This document shows, piece after piece, positions 15,211-25,357 of a stretch of DNA of 64,000 nucleotides (position 1 is its first letter; every line of letters begins with the position of its first letter). Position numbers and translations under genes: made by a program. The DNA comes from Phycisphaerae bacterium (GTDB lineage Bacteria; Planctomycetota; Phycisphaerae; Phycisphaerales; UBA1924), in the NCBI GenBank assembly GCA_016794925.1, contig JAEUIW010000012.1, positions 1-64,000 of the forward strand, written 5' to 3'. The notes under the pieces were generated by a model. It was given only the letters and a program-made list of their open reading frames with translations. It did no database searches and was not told where the DNA came from.

Positions 15211-17139
15211 ATGGACATGCCCTCCACGCCAGAGCCAACGCAGCGAACGCGTCCCCCGGCGGGTGGCGAACGACGCGAACTGGATTTCAGTTCGCGTGAG
15301 ATGCTCGCGGCAGCCGCCGAGCGGAGCCAGGCGACTGAGTTCTTCAGCCCGCTCCCGACGGGGTACCGGAAGGGCAGGCACAAGTACGTCGTCGTGTTCG
15401 GGACTGTCATGAGCGGGCTCGGGAAGGGGATCTTCTCTTCCAGCGTCGCCAAGCTGCTGAAGGACAAGGGGCTCGTCGTTGCCCCCATGAAGCTCGAGGG
15501 CTACCTGAACATCGACGCGGGCACGCTCAACCCCTACCGGCACGGGGAGGTCTTCGTGCTCGACGACGGCACCGAGTGCGACATGGACCTGGGCACGTAC
15601 GAGCGGCTGCTCGACCAGGACCTTTCGCACGCGAACTTCACGACCAGCGGTCAGATCTTCTCATCCATCCTCGAACGCGAGCGTCAGGGCGAGTACCTCG
15701 GTCGGGACGTGCAGATGATCCCGCACGTGACCGGCGAGGTAAAACGGCGTCTCCGGCAACTGGCCCTGACCGGCGATGGCAAGAGCCCGGCGGACGTCGT
15801 GTTCGTCGAGGTTGGCGGCACGGTCGGCGACTATGAGAACGGCTTTTACATCGAGGCGCTGCGCGAACTGGCCTTCGAGGAAGGTCCCGGCTCGACCTGC
15901 TTCGTCGCGCTGACCTACGTCATCAAGCCCGAGACCCTGGGCGAGCAGAAGAGCAAGCCCGCGCAGCTGGGCATCAAGCGGCTGATGGAGGCCGGCATTC
16001 AGCCGCACATCATCGCGTGCCGGGCCGCCGAAGAGGTCTCGGCGACGGTCCGCGAGAAGGTCGCGATGTTCTCGAACGTGCCCATGAAGCGGGTCTTCTC
16101 GATGCACGATCGGCCGAGCATCTACACCATCCCCGACGAGATGAGGGAGGACGGCCTGGACCGCGAGATCCTCTCGCTGCTCGGGCTCCACGAGCGGGTC
16201 GACGCCGCCCACGAGGACCGGGCCCGCGACCGCTGGTCGAGTTTCGTTCGAAAACTCACGCAGCCAAAGCCCTCGGGCGTCACCGTCGGCGTCACCGGCA
16301 AGTACGCCCAGCTCCGGGACGCGTACGCCTCCATCGACAAGGCGGTCGAGCACTGCTCGGCTCACCTCGAGTGCGACGTGCACCTCAAGTGGATCGAGAC
16401 CACCGAGATCACCGACACCAATGTCGGAGCGAAAATCGGCGAGCTCGACGGCGTCATCGTTCCCGGTGGCTTTGGATCGCGCGGCGTCGAGGGGAAGATC
16501 TCGTGCGTGCGCCACTGCCGGGAGCAGGGCCTGCCGTACCTGGGAATCTGCCTGGGTTTCCAGGTCGCGGTGATCGAATACGCGCGGCACGTGGTCGGGC
16601 TGAGCGTGGCAAATTCGACCGAGTTCGAGCAAGCCTGCCCCGAGTCGGTTATCAGCGAGCTTCCGGAGCAGAAGAAAATCGAGGGGCTCGGCGGATCGAT
16701 GCGGCTGGGAGCCCAGGACGTGGTGATCAGTCCGTCCACGCTCGCGAGCTTCCTGTATGCCAACGGCGGGCACAGCATCAGCGCCGGCGCGGCCGGGATC
16801 GCCGGGCACGTCCGCGAGCGGTTCCGCCACCGATACGAGGTCGAGCCCGGGTACGTCGATCGTCTCGAGTCCGCCGGGCTGGTGTTCTCGGGCCGGCATC
16901 CCTCCCAGCCGATCATGCAGGTGCTCGAATTGCCACAACATCCCTATTTCATCGCCGTGCAGTACCACCCCGAGCTCACGAGCCGCCCGCTCCGACCGCA
17001 ACCGCTCTTCATGGGCCTCATCGCGGCCGCCATGCGGCACAAGGTGGGTGCCGGGGTCGCCGGCATGGGGCCGCTCGCAAAGTGGCTGCGTCCCATGTCC
17101 GTGGCCAGGTCCGGCGTCGTTCGTCCACAGCCCGCGTGA
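15211..17139 (+). CDS. pyrG: CTP synthase, divergent subclass
   Basis: 642 residues against about 545 in Escherichia coli. It aminates UTP to CTP with ammonia from glutamine. An N-terminal extension of about 57 residues precedes the synthetase domain. The P-loop reads FGTVMSGLGKG (63-73) where typical enzymes have GGVVSSLGKG, and KLEGYLNIDAG replaces KLDPYINVDPG; GEVFVLDDG, MDLGTYE and VGGTVGDYEN follow the known pattern. The glutaminase domain is intact: GGFGSRGVEG near 419, nucleophile Cys in GICLGFQ near 447, and QYHPE near 585. About 40 extra residues follow at the C-terminus. ATG 15211 was chosen; the frame is open further upstream, but across the divergent promoter region. panC follows 9 nt later. 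Confidence 0.92.
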   Translation: MDMPSTPEPTQRTRPPAGGERRELDFSSREMLAAAAERSQATEFFSPLPTGYRKGRHKYVVVFGTVMSGLGKGIFSSSVAKLLKDKGLVVAPMKLEGYLNIDAGTLNPYRHGEVFVLDDGTECDMDLGTYERLLDQDLSHANFTTSGQIFSSILERERQGEYLGRDVQMIPHVTGEVKRRLRQLALTGDGKSPADVVFVEVGGTVGDYENGFYIEALRELAFEEGPGSTCFVALTYVIKPETLGEQKSKPAQLGIKRLMEAGIQPHIIACRAAEEVSATVREKVAMFSNVPMKRVFSMHDRPSIYTIPDEMREDGLDREILSLLGLHERVDAAHEDRARDRWSSFVRKLTQPKPSGVTVGVTGKYAQLRDAYASIDKAVEHCSAHLECDVHLKWIETTEITDTNVGAKIGELDGVIVPGGFGSRGVEGKISCVRHCREQGLPYLGICLGFQVAVIEYARHVVGLSVANSTEFEQACPESVISELPEQKKIEGLGGSMRLGAQDVVISPSTLASFLYANGGHSISAGAAGIAGHVRERFRHRYEVEPGYVDRLESAGLVFSGRHPSQPIMQVLELPQHPYFIAVQYHPELTSRPLRPQPLFMGLIAAAMRHKVGAGVAGMGPLAKWLRPMSVARSGVVRPQPA

Positions 17140-17148
17140 GGATGTTCG

Positions 17149-18033
17149 TTGCGGGTGCTCAACGGACAGTCTGAGGTCGATCGGGGCGGACCGGATCCGA
17201 ACGGGCTCGGCGCGTGTTACGGCTGCGCCTTCGTCCCGACAATGGGAGCGTTGCACGACGGTCATATGGCGCTCGTCCGACGCGCGCGCGAGCTCAGTTC
17301 GGATGGCACCCCGGTTGTGGTGAGCATCTTCGTGAACCCGACGCAGTTTGGTCCGCGCGAGGATTTCTCCCGGTACCCCCGAACCCTGGAAGCGGACCTC
17401 GAGCGCTGCCGAAGCGCGGGCGTGGACGTGGTCTTCGCACCGCCGGCGGAGGTGGTGTATCCGAGTGATATCACCGTGATGGCACCACCGCTCCCCTTGG
17501 TCGCAACCGAACCCGGTCTGGAGGACCGGATTCGACCCGGGCACTTCGCCGGAGTCTGCCAGGTTGTGTCGAGGTTGTTCGATCTGCTGCGGCCGCGCTG
17601 GGCTGTCTTCGGCGAAAAAGACTATCAGCAGTTGCGAGTGATCGAAGCGATGACGGGAAACGGAGCGTGGGGCGTCCGGATTGCTCCGGTGGCGACGGTT
17701 CGCGAACCGGACGGGCTGGCGATGAGCAGCCGGAACCGTTATCTGGACACGGCACGACGGACGCGTGCGACGGCTCTATTCGCCGCGCTCGCGCGCGCCA
17801 ATGAGCACGACAGGCCGGACGCGGCGGAGGAGGTCATGCGGCGGACGCTCGCCGAATGGGGCCTGGCAGTCGAGTACGCGGTGGTGCGAGATGCGGAGAC
17901 GCTCATGCCGCTGACGAGCGAAGGTGTTCCTTCTCGGCGGGCGCGAAGCCTTCTCGCGGCTCGTCTGGGCGAGATCCGGCTGATCGACAATGCCCCTTGG
18001 GTGGGGTCGCGGACGCCCGCCGGTTTGGATTGA
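17149..18033 (+). CDS. panC: Pantoate-beta-alanine ligase (pantothenate synthetase)
   Basis: 294 residues. It makes pantothenate from pantoate, beta-alanine and ATP, the last step before coenzyme A synthesis proper. Motifs: FVPTMGALHDGHMALVRRAR (nucleotide-binding HxGH-type), IFVNPTQFGPREDF, IRPGHFAGVCQVVSRLF, GEKDYQQLRVI and SSRNRYL. The start is a TTG at 17149 preceded by GAGGA at 17138-17142, only 9 nt after the pyrG stop, so the two are probably co-transcribed. An ATG at 17142 lies in a different frame and does not lead into the protein. Confidence 0.95.
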   Translation: MRVLNGQSEVDRGGPDPNGLGACYGCAFVPTMGALHDGHMALVRRARELSSDGTPVVVSIFVNPTQFGPREDFSRYPRTLEADLERCRSAGVDVVFAPPAEVVYPSDITVMAPPLPLVATEPGLEDRIRPGHFAGVCQVVSRLFDLLRPRWAVFGEKDYQQLRVIEAMTGNGAWGVRIAPVATVREPDGLAMSSRNRYLDTARRTRATALFAALARANEHDRPDAAEEVMRRTLAEWGLAVEYAVVRDAETLMPLTSEGVPSRRARSLLAARLGEIRLIDNAPWVGSRTPAGLD

Positions 18034-18199
18034 ATCGGGTCGCGGCGTACCTTCCCGTCGAACCGGTTTCGGTGACGCGGCTGATTTGGGGTTCTCGCGC
18101 ATGTTTCCGAGCGGGCCGCGAGGTGTGCGTCCGGGCCGGTATCATCGGGACCGACGCGGGCGGTGGGGGACGTGCCGCGGGTCAACCGAAAGGGCTGCC

Positions 18200-19345
18200 G
18201 TGCTGCGCACTCCGTTGTATCAGAGCCACGTCGAGTGGGGCGGGAAAATGGTGGACTTCGCGGGCTGGGAGATGCCCATTCTGTACCAACGGCCGGGGGG
18301 CGGCGGCGGGATCCATGATGAGCACCACCAGGTCCGGACGAGCGGCGGCGTTTTCGACGTGTCGCACATGGGTCGGGTGAAGGTGTCGGGTCGGCACGCG
18401 CGGCGGTTTCTTGAGCGGTTGTGCACCCGGAAGATTTCGGACATGCAGGGCGGGCAGTGCCGGTATTCGCTGGTCTGTCACGAACGGGGCGGGATCCTGG
18501 ACGATGTGATTGTCTATCGCATGGACGAGGACGAGTTCCTGGTGGTGGTGAACGCGTCGAACCGGGCGAAGCTGCTGGCGCATTTCGAGCGTGTGCGCGC
18601 GGCGGGCGAGCTCGTCGTCAAGATCGATGATCAGACGGAGTCCACCGCGATGGTGGCGTTGCAGGGCCCGAAGGTGATGGAGCTGATCGGGAAGGTCAGC
18701 CGCGAGGTGCCCACGCTGAAGCGGTACCGCTTCACGGTGAAGAACCTCCTGATCCTGAAGCTGGTTGTCAGCCGCACCGGGTACACGGGTGAGGATGGAG
18801 TCGAGGTCATCCTGCCCGCGGCCTCGGTCGGCATGGTGATGAAGATGCTGCTCAAGGACGTGGACCTCAAGGCCGCGGACGCGGAGCTGAAGCCCGCCGG
18901 CCTGGGGGCGCGTGACACGTTGCGGCTCGAAGCGGGGATGCCCCTGTACGGTCACGAATTGACCGAGGAGACGGACGCGCTCTCCACCGGCCTGGACTTC
19001 GCCATCTCGCTGGACAAAGACCAGGGCGAGTGGGCGGAGACGTTCGTCGGCATGGATGCGCTCCGGCGGATCCGTGAGTCGGGCGGCCCCGCGCGGAAAC
19101 TGGTCGGGCTCGCGATCGAGGGGAAGCGGACGGCGCGCCAGGGAATGGAGGTCGTCTCGGGATCTGAGACCGTTGGCGTGATCACCAGCGGTTGCCTGAG
19201 CCCGACGCTCGGCCGGGCGATCGCGATGGGCTATGTCCGCGCCGGCAATTCCGGCGTCGGCTCGGTGATGCAGGTCGGCACGGGCCGACCCGGGGCGGAG
19301 TTGACCGCGACGGTGGTGCCGCTGCCGTTTTACAAGGCCAAGTAG
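18200..19345 (+). CDS. gcvT: Glycine cleavage system T protein (aminomethyltransferase)
   Basis: 381 residues. It transfers the methylene group from the H-protein-bound aminomethyl intermediate to tetrahydrofolate, releasing ammonia. Characteristic segments are VDFAGWEMPILY, GVFDVSHMGRVKVSG, GGILDDVIVYR, VALQGPKVMELI, SRTGYTGEDGVEVILP, LGARDTLRLEAGMPLYGHE and GVITSGCLSPTLGRAIAMGYV. The start is GTG 18200 with GAAAGGG five nt upstream. The other glycine cleavage genes (gcvH, gcvP) are not in the window. The 165 nt between panC and gcvT were searched by eye for glycine riboswitch motifs and none was seen. Confidence 0.95.
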   Translation: MLRTPLYQSHVEWGGKMVDFAGWEMPILYQRPGGGGGIHDEHHQVRTSGGVFDVSHMGRVKVSGRHARRFLERLCTRKISDMQGGQCRYSLVCHERGGILDDVIVYRMDEDEFLVVVNASNRAKLLAHFERVRAAGELVVKIDDQTESTAMVALQGPKVMELIGKVSREVPTLKRYRFTVKNLLILKLVVSRTGYTGEDGVEVILPAASVGMVMKMLLKDVDLKAADAELKPAGLGARDTLRLEAGMPLYGHELTEETDALSTGLDFAISLDKDQGEWAETFVGMDALRRIRESGGPARKLVGLAIEGKRTARQGMEVVSGSETVGVITSGCLSPTLGRAIAMGYVRAGNSGVGSVMQVGTGRPGAELTATVVPLPFYKAK

Positions 19346-19348
19346 GGC

Positions 19349-21507
<2,159 letters not shown>

Positions 21508-21585
21508 CCCGGTCGGCCGGGTGAGGGGGCGTCGCGTCCGCGCGGTCCGGCCTCCCGAATCGAAGTCGCGTGCTTAGGATCGGGC

Positions 21586-22146
21586 ATGACGATCGGATCG
21601 CGCGTGCTCAGCCGGACGACGCTCCATCGCGGCAGGAAGTTCGACTACGAACAGCTGGTGGTCGCCGGGGCGGGCGGCCAGACGCACACGCGCGAGCTCG
21701 TGCGGCACCCCGGGGCGGTCGTGGTGGTGCCGATCCTGCCCGATGGGCGGGTGGTGCTCATCCGGGTGTTTCGCGCGTCGATCGAGTCGATGAATCTGGA
21801 GTTGTGCGCGGGCACACTGGAGCGCGGCGAGGACCCCGCGGCGTGCGCGGCGCGGGAGTTGATCGAAGAGACCGGGTACCGGGCCGGCCGGATCGTGCCG
21901 CTGGGGTGGTTTCTGACTTCGCCGGGGCTGAGCGACGAGCGGATGTACGCGTTCGCGGCCTTGGATCTTGAGCATGTGGGGCAGGATCTCGAGGAGGACG
22001 AGGCCATCGAGGTGGAAATCCGGGAGGCGGATGAGGTCCTCGGCATGATCTGCGGAGGTGGATTCCACGACGGCAAGAGCATGCTGGCGCTGCTGCTCGC
22101 GCGACGGAGTGGGCTGATGGGCGAGGGAGGGCGTGGCGATGCGTGA
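21586..22146 (+). CDS. Nudix hydrolase, ADP-ribose pyrophosphatase type
   Basis: 186 residues. The complete Nudix box is present as GTLERGEDPAACAARELIEE followed by TGY, matching GX5EX7REUXEEXGU. The upstream VVVVPILPDGRVVLIRVFR and the SPGLSDERMYAF segment just after the box are typical of ADP-sugar pyrophosphatases (YqiE/NudF group). It would hydrolyse ADP-ribose or related ADP-sugars to AMP plus sugar phosphate. A small hairpin (22148-22166) follows the stop codon. Confidence 0.88.
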   Translation: MTIGSRVLSRTTLHRGRKFDYEQLVVAGAGGQTHTRELVRHPGAVVVVPILPDGRVVLIRVFRASIESMNLELCAGTLERGEDPAACAARELIEETGYRAGRIVPLGWFLTSPGLSDERMYAFAALDLEHVGQDLEEDEAIEVEIREADEVLGMICGGGFHDGKSMLALLLARRSGLMGEGGRGDA

Positions 22147-22289
22147 ACGGGTTCGATGGCAACCCGCGCGGGGCCTGCGGGCGGTCGTGGGGTGATCGGC
22201 GGCGGGGTCGCGACATTCATACGCTGGTGCACGCCGCTCGCTCCGGTTGACCATGCTCCGCGTTCACGCTGTGGAGGCAAGGCTGAAGA

Positions 22290-23429
22290 ATGGGCATCTA
22301 CGAACGTGACTACGCGGGGAATGACGGGGGCGGCGCCGGGGCGTGGCGGGGGTTGTTCGGGGGTTGGTCCTTCACGAACTGGCTGATCGGGATCAACGTC
22401 GCGGTGTTCGTGATCGGCGCCCTGCTGCAGCGTCCGGTTGAGATCAGCTTCGGAAGGGTCCCCGACCCGGCCGCGACACGCGAGCAGTTGAAGCGCGGCG
22501 TCGTTCGGCACGAGATCCTGCGTCAGCACCCCACCGAGCCGGGCGTGTTCTATCACCCCATCTACGACCTGCAGACGGCCAGGCGAGACGAGTCGGGCCG
22601 GATCCTGATCGACCCGCGGAGCGGCCAGCCGATGCCGGTGCAGGTCGGGATCGAGCGTGCGGTGCAATGGCCGGCGTTGAGGGCCTGGGGACATTTTTCG
22701 AGCGGCAAGGCGTTCTTCGAGCTGCAGGTCTGGAGGTTCGTGACGTTCCAGTTCCTGCACGCTTCGCTGACGCACCTGTTGTTCAACATGCTTGGTTTGT
22801 GGTTCTTCGGCCCGCTGGTGGAGCAGTATCTCGGCGCGAAGCGATTCGCCGCGTTCTATCTCGTGACGGGCATCTTCGGCGCCCTCGCGTACCTGGTGCT
22901 CAACACGCTCGGCTACATCGGCATCTCGCTGCCCGGCGTGCTGTTCGATGATCCCTACACGCCGCTCGTGGGCGCATCCGCCGGCGTGTTCGGTGTGCTG
23001 GTGGCGGCGGCGTTCATCGCGCCGCGCGCGATCATCCAGGTGTTCTTCGTGATTCCTATGCAGCTTCGCGCGGCGGTGCTGCTGTTCATCGGGATCGCGG
23101 CGGTGAACCTGCTGATGCAGGGCCGGAACGCGGGCGGAGACGCCGCGCACGTGGGCGGGGCGTTCGCCGGTTGGTTCTTCATCAGGCGGATGCACCTGCT
23201 GCGTGATTTCTTCGATGTGTTCGGGGACTCGCGCAAGGCGCCGGACGGTGGCGGGCGGCGCCGGCCCGGCGGGTTGCTTTCGCGGATGGGTCTGGGGCAC
23301 GATGGAGCCGCGACGCAGGCCGAGGTCGATCGCATCCTGGCGAAGGTGTCGGCGCAGGGTCTGCAGAGTCTGACCGAGCGAGAGAAACGCACGTTGCGCC
23401 GGGCTTCCGAGGCCGGACGGGGCGGGTGA
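22290..23429 (+). CDS. Rhomboid family intramembrane serine protease
   Basis: 379 residues. TM1 is at about 28-45 (LIGINVAVFVIGALL), followed by a long periplasmic loop (about 50-145) and five more hydrophobic segments. The catalytic Ser is in LVGASAGVFGVLVAA near residue 232 and the His in DAAHVGGAFAGWFF near 288; HASLTHLLFNMLGLWFFG is the conserved HxxxxHxxxN region. The protease cleaves membrane proteins within or near the bilayer. A cytoplasmic tail of about 80 residues ends in a short helical region (EREKRTLRRASEAG). Its stop overlaps a GTG of the tgt frame, so the genes are probably co-transcribed. Confidence 0.92.
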   Translation: MGIYERDYAGNDGGGAGAWRGLFGGWSFTNWLIGINVAVFVIGALLQRPVEISFGRVPDPAATREQLKRGVVRHEILRQHPTEPGVFYHPIYDLQTARRDESGRILIDPRSGQPMPVQVGIERAVQWPALRAWGHFSSGKAFFELQVWRFVTFQFLHASLTHLLFNMLGLWFFGPLVEQYLGAKRFAAFYLVTGIFGALAYLVLNTLGYIGISLPGVLFDDPYTPLVGASAGVFGVLVAAAFIAPRAIIQVFFVIPMQLRAAVLLFIGIAAVNLLMQGRNAGGDAAHVGGAFAGWFFIRRMHLLRDFFDVFGDSRKAPDGGGRRRPGGLLSRMGLGHDGAATQAEVDRILAKVSAQGLQSLTEREKRTLRRASEAGRGG

Positions 23430-23446
23430 CCGGAGGCGGCGGGGCG

Positions 23447-24736
23447 ATGACGATCTCGTTTCAAATCCGGTCGCGATCGGCCCGCTCCGCGGCGCGATCC
23501 GGCCTGATCGCGACGGCCCACGGCGCGTTTCCCACGCCGGCGTTCATGCCCGTGGGCACGAAGGGAACCGTCAAGGGCGTCCCGCCGTGGATGGTGCGCG
23601 CCACCGGTGCCGGGATCGTGCTCGGCAACACGTACCACCTCATGCTCCGGCCCGGCGCCGATCGGGTGGCGGCGCTCGGGGGCCTGCAACGGTTCAGCGG
23701 GTGGAATGGGCCGATGCTCACCGACTCGGGCGGATACCAGGCCTACTCGCTCGCGGACACCAACCGGATTACCGAGGACGGAGCCGTGTTCCGCTCGATC
23801 GTGGACGGGTCGGTGGTCTCGCTCTCGCCCGAGGTATCGATGCGCGTGCAGAACCAGCTCGGCGCGGACATCATCATGGCGATGGACGATTGTCCGCCGT
23901 CGATCGACCCGGCGACGGAACGGATCAACCAACCGAGGCTCTCGGTCGCGGCGAGAAGGGACACGGACTCTCGCCCGGGAGCCGCGCGGTTCGATCACGC
24001 GGCTCGACTGCGCGAGGCGGTCGACCGTTCGGCCCGGTGGCTGGCACGCTGCGCCGCGGCGCACGCGCGGCCTGCGGAACAGGCGCTCTTCGGGATCGTG
24101 CAGGGCGGCGTCGACCTGATCGAGCGCACCCGGTCGGCGGCGCTCACCACCGCGACGGATCTGCCCGGGTACGCGATCGGCGGCGTGGCGGTGGGCGAGT
24201 CACCCGAGCAGGTGGCTCGGGTGGTGCGACACACGGCGCCGCTGCTGCCCGCCGATCGGCCGCGCTACCTCATGGGCGTTGGCTACGAGCGCGACATCCT
24301 CGCGGCGGTGCTCGCGGGCGTGGACATGTTCGACTGCGTGCTCCCGACCCGCAATGGGCGGAACGCGAACGCGTTCACACCGACGGGGACGCTGCGACTG
24401 CGGAACGCCAAGTTCGCGTGCGACGCCGCGCCGCTCGTCGAGGGGTGCGACTGCCCGGCGTGCGCGGGAGTGACGATGCACGACGTCCGAACGGGCCCGT
24501 TCTCGCGCGGGTACCTGCGTCACCTCTTCACCGCCGATGAGATGCTCGGCCCCATCCTTGTCACGTTGCACAACCTGCGGCATTTCCAGCGCTTCATGGA
24601 AGACATCCGCTCCGCGATCGCGAGCGATGACTGGATCGGAGTCTGTCGGCGCTGGCCGGTCGCCGTGGACGGACTCCCGAACGAACTCCGAGAAGGAGTT
24701 CGCCCGGTGATTGAGCCTCGTTCGGAACCCGCCTAA
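23447..24736 (+). CDS. tgt: Queuine tRNA-ribosyltransferase (tRNA-guanine transglycosylase)
   Basis: 429 residues. It exchanges guanine 34 in GUN anticodons for preQ1 during queuosine synthesis. Motifs: FMPVGTKGTVKGV, LGNTYHLMLRPG, LTDSGGYQAYSL, ALFGIVQGG, AIGGVAVGES, MGVGYERD, the nucleophile Asp near residue 296 in MFDCVLPTRNGRN, and a zinc site CDCPAC plus the His in TLHNL. Compared with the E. coli enzyme about 30 extra residues sit between PPSIDP and the LFGIVQGG strand. ATG 23447 with GGAGG upstream was chosen; GTG 23426, overlapping the rhomboid stop, is an alternative. Confidence 0.95.
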   Translation: MTISFQIRSRSARSAARSGLIATAHGAFPTPAFMPVGTKGTVKGVPPWMVRATGAGIVLGNTYHLMLRPGADRVAALGGLQRFSGWNGPMLTDSGGYQAYSLADTNRITEDGAVFRSIVDGSVVSLSPEVSMRVQNQLGADIIMAMDDCPPSIDPATERINQPRLSVAARRDTDSRPGAARFDHAARLREAVDRSARWLARCAAAHARPAEQALFGIVQGGVDLIERTRSAALTTATDLPGYAIGGVAVGESPEQVARVVRHTAPLLPADRPRYLMGVGYERDILAAVLAGVDMFDCVLPTRNGRNANAFTPTGTLRLRNAKFACDAAPLVEGCDCPACAGVTMHDVRTGPFSRGYLRHLFTADEMLGPILVTLHNLRHFQRFMEDIRSAIASDDWIGVCRRWPVAVDGLPNELREGVRPVIEPRSEPA

Positions 24737-24821
24737 CGTCGCGGGTTGATTTCGGGCGGTCGAAAATGCAATCCGATCGGCGTTTGAACGGGTATCGTGA
24801 ATCGACAAAGGACATCTGTAC

Positions 24822-25289
24822 ATGCAAACACAGGGCACCAACACAGCGAGCCCCGGAGGATCGTCCGCCGGGGCCGCACAGGTCGTCGTGCCGGGGGGAG
24901 TCAGCCCGGCTCCCCTGGCGCCGAACCCGACGAACGCGCTCCCGGGCGCGACCACCACGTCCGCGCCCCTTGGCGGTGCGGCGCCCACGGCTTCGAGCGG
25001 TCCCGGGTTCGAGTTTGTCCTGATCATCGGCGGGGTGTTCGTCGTGATGATCGTCACGCAGGTGATGGCCGGGCGCAAGGAGCGTCGGCGTCGGCAGGAT
25101 CTTCTCACCTCCCTTCGTCCGCACGATCGCGTGCAGACCGTGGGCGGGCTGATCGGAACGATCGCAGAGGTCAAGCCGGACGAGGTGGTGCTGCGTGTGG
25201 ACGAGAACTCTCCCACGCGGGTCCATGTCAGCAAGGCGGCCGTTCAGTCCGTGCTCCGAGCCGCGGCGCCGGCGCCCGAGAGCAGATGA
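24822..25289 (+). CDS. yajC: Preprotein translocase subunit YajC
   Basis: 155 residues against 85-110 in most bacteria. It has a long Pro/Ser/Gly/Ala-rich N-terminal tail (1-60), one transmembrane helix (about 64-84), the RRRQDLLTSLRPHDRVQTVGGLIGTI signature and the VVLRVDENSPTRVHVSKAAV strand. YajC associates with SecDF in the Sec holotranslocon. It lies immediately upstream of secDF in the usual order and downstream of tgt, also the common gene order. AAAGGA lies 9 nt before the ATG. Confidence 0.93.
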   Translation: MQTQGTNTASPGGSSAGAAQVVVPGGVSPAPLAPNPTNALPGATTTSAPLGGAAPTASSGPGFEFVLIIGGVFVVMIVTQVMAGRKERRRRQDLLTSLRPHDRVQTVGGLIGTIAEVKPDEVVLRVDENSPTRVHVSKAAVQSVLRAAAPAPESR

Positions 25290-25357
25290 TCGTCCTTCCG
25301 CGGGCCGCGTGCGCACGTCCCCGGCCACCCGTCGGTTTTTCTAGGAATGCCTGATCC

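Noticed and set aside
15661-17544. 627-codon open frame on the minus strand opposite pyrG and panC
   Set aside because: GC-rich antisense shadow. Composition is Arg/Asp/His/Gly-rich without a fold, and pyrG and panC on the plus strand are unmistakable.
18034-18199. Possible glycine riboswitch before gcvT
   Set aside because: I could not find the conserved core segments of the glycine aptamer; a covariance-model search would decide.
22148-22166. Hairpin CGGGTT/AACCCG after the Nudix gene
   Set aside because: Short stem, no T-run; too weak to call a terminator.
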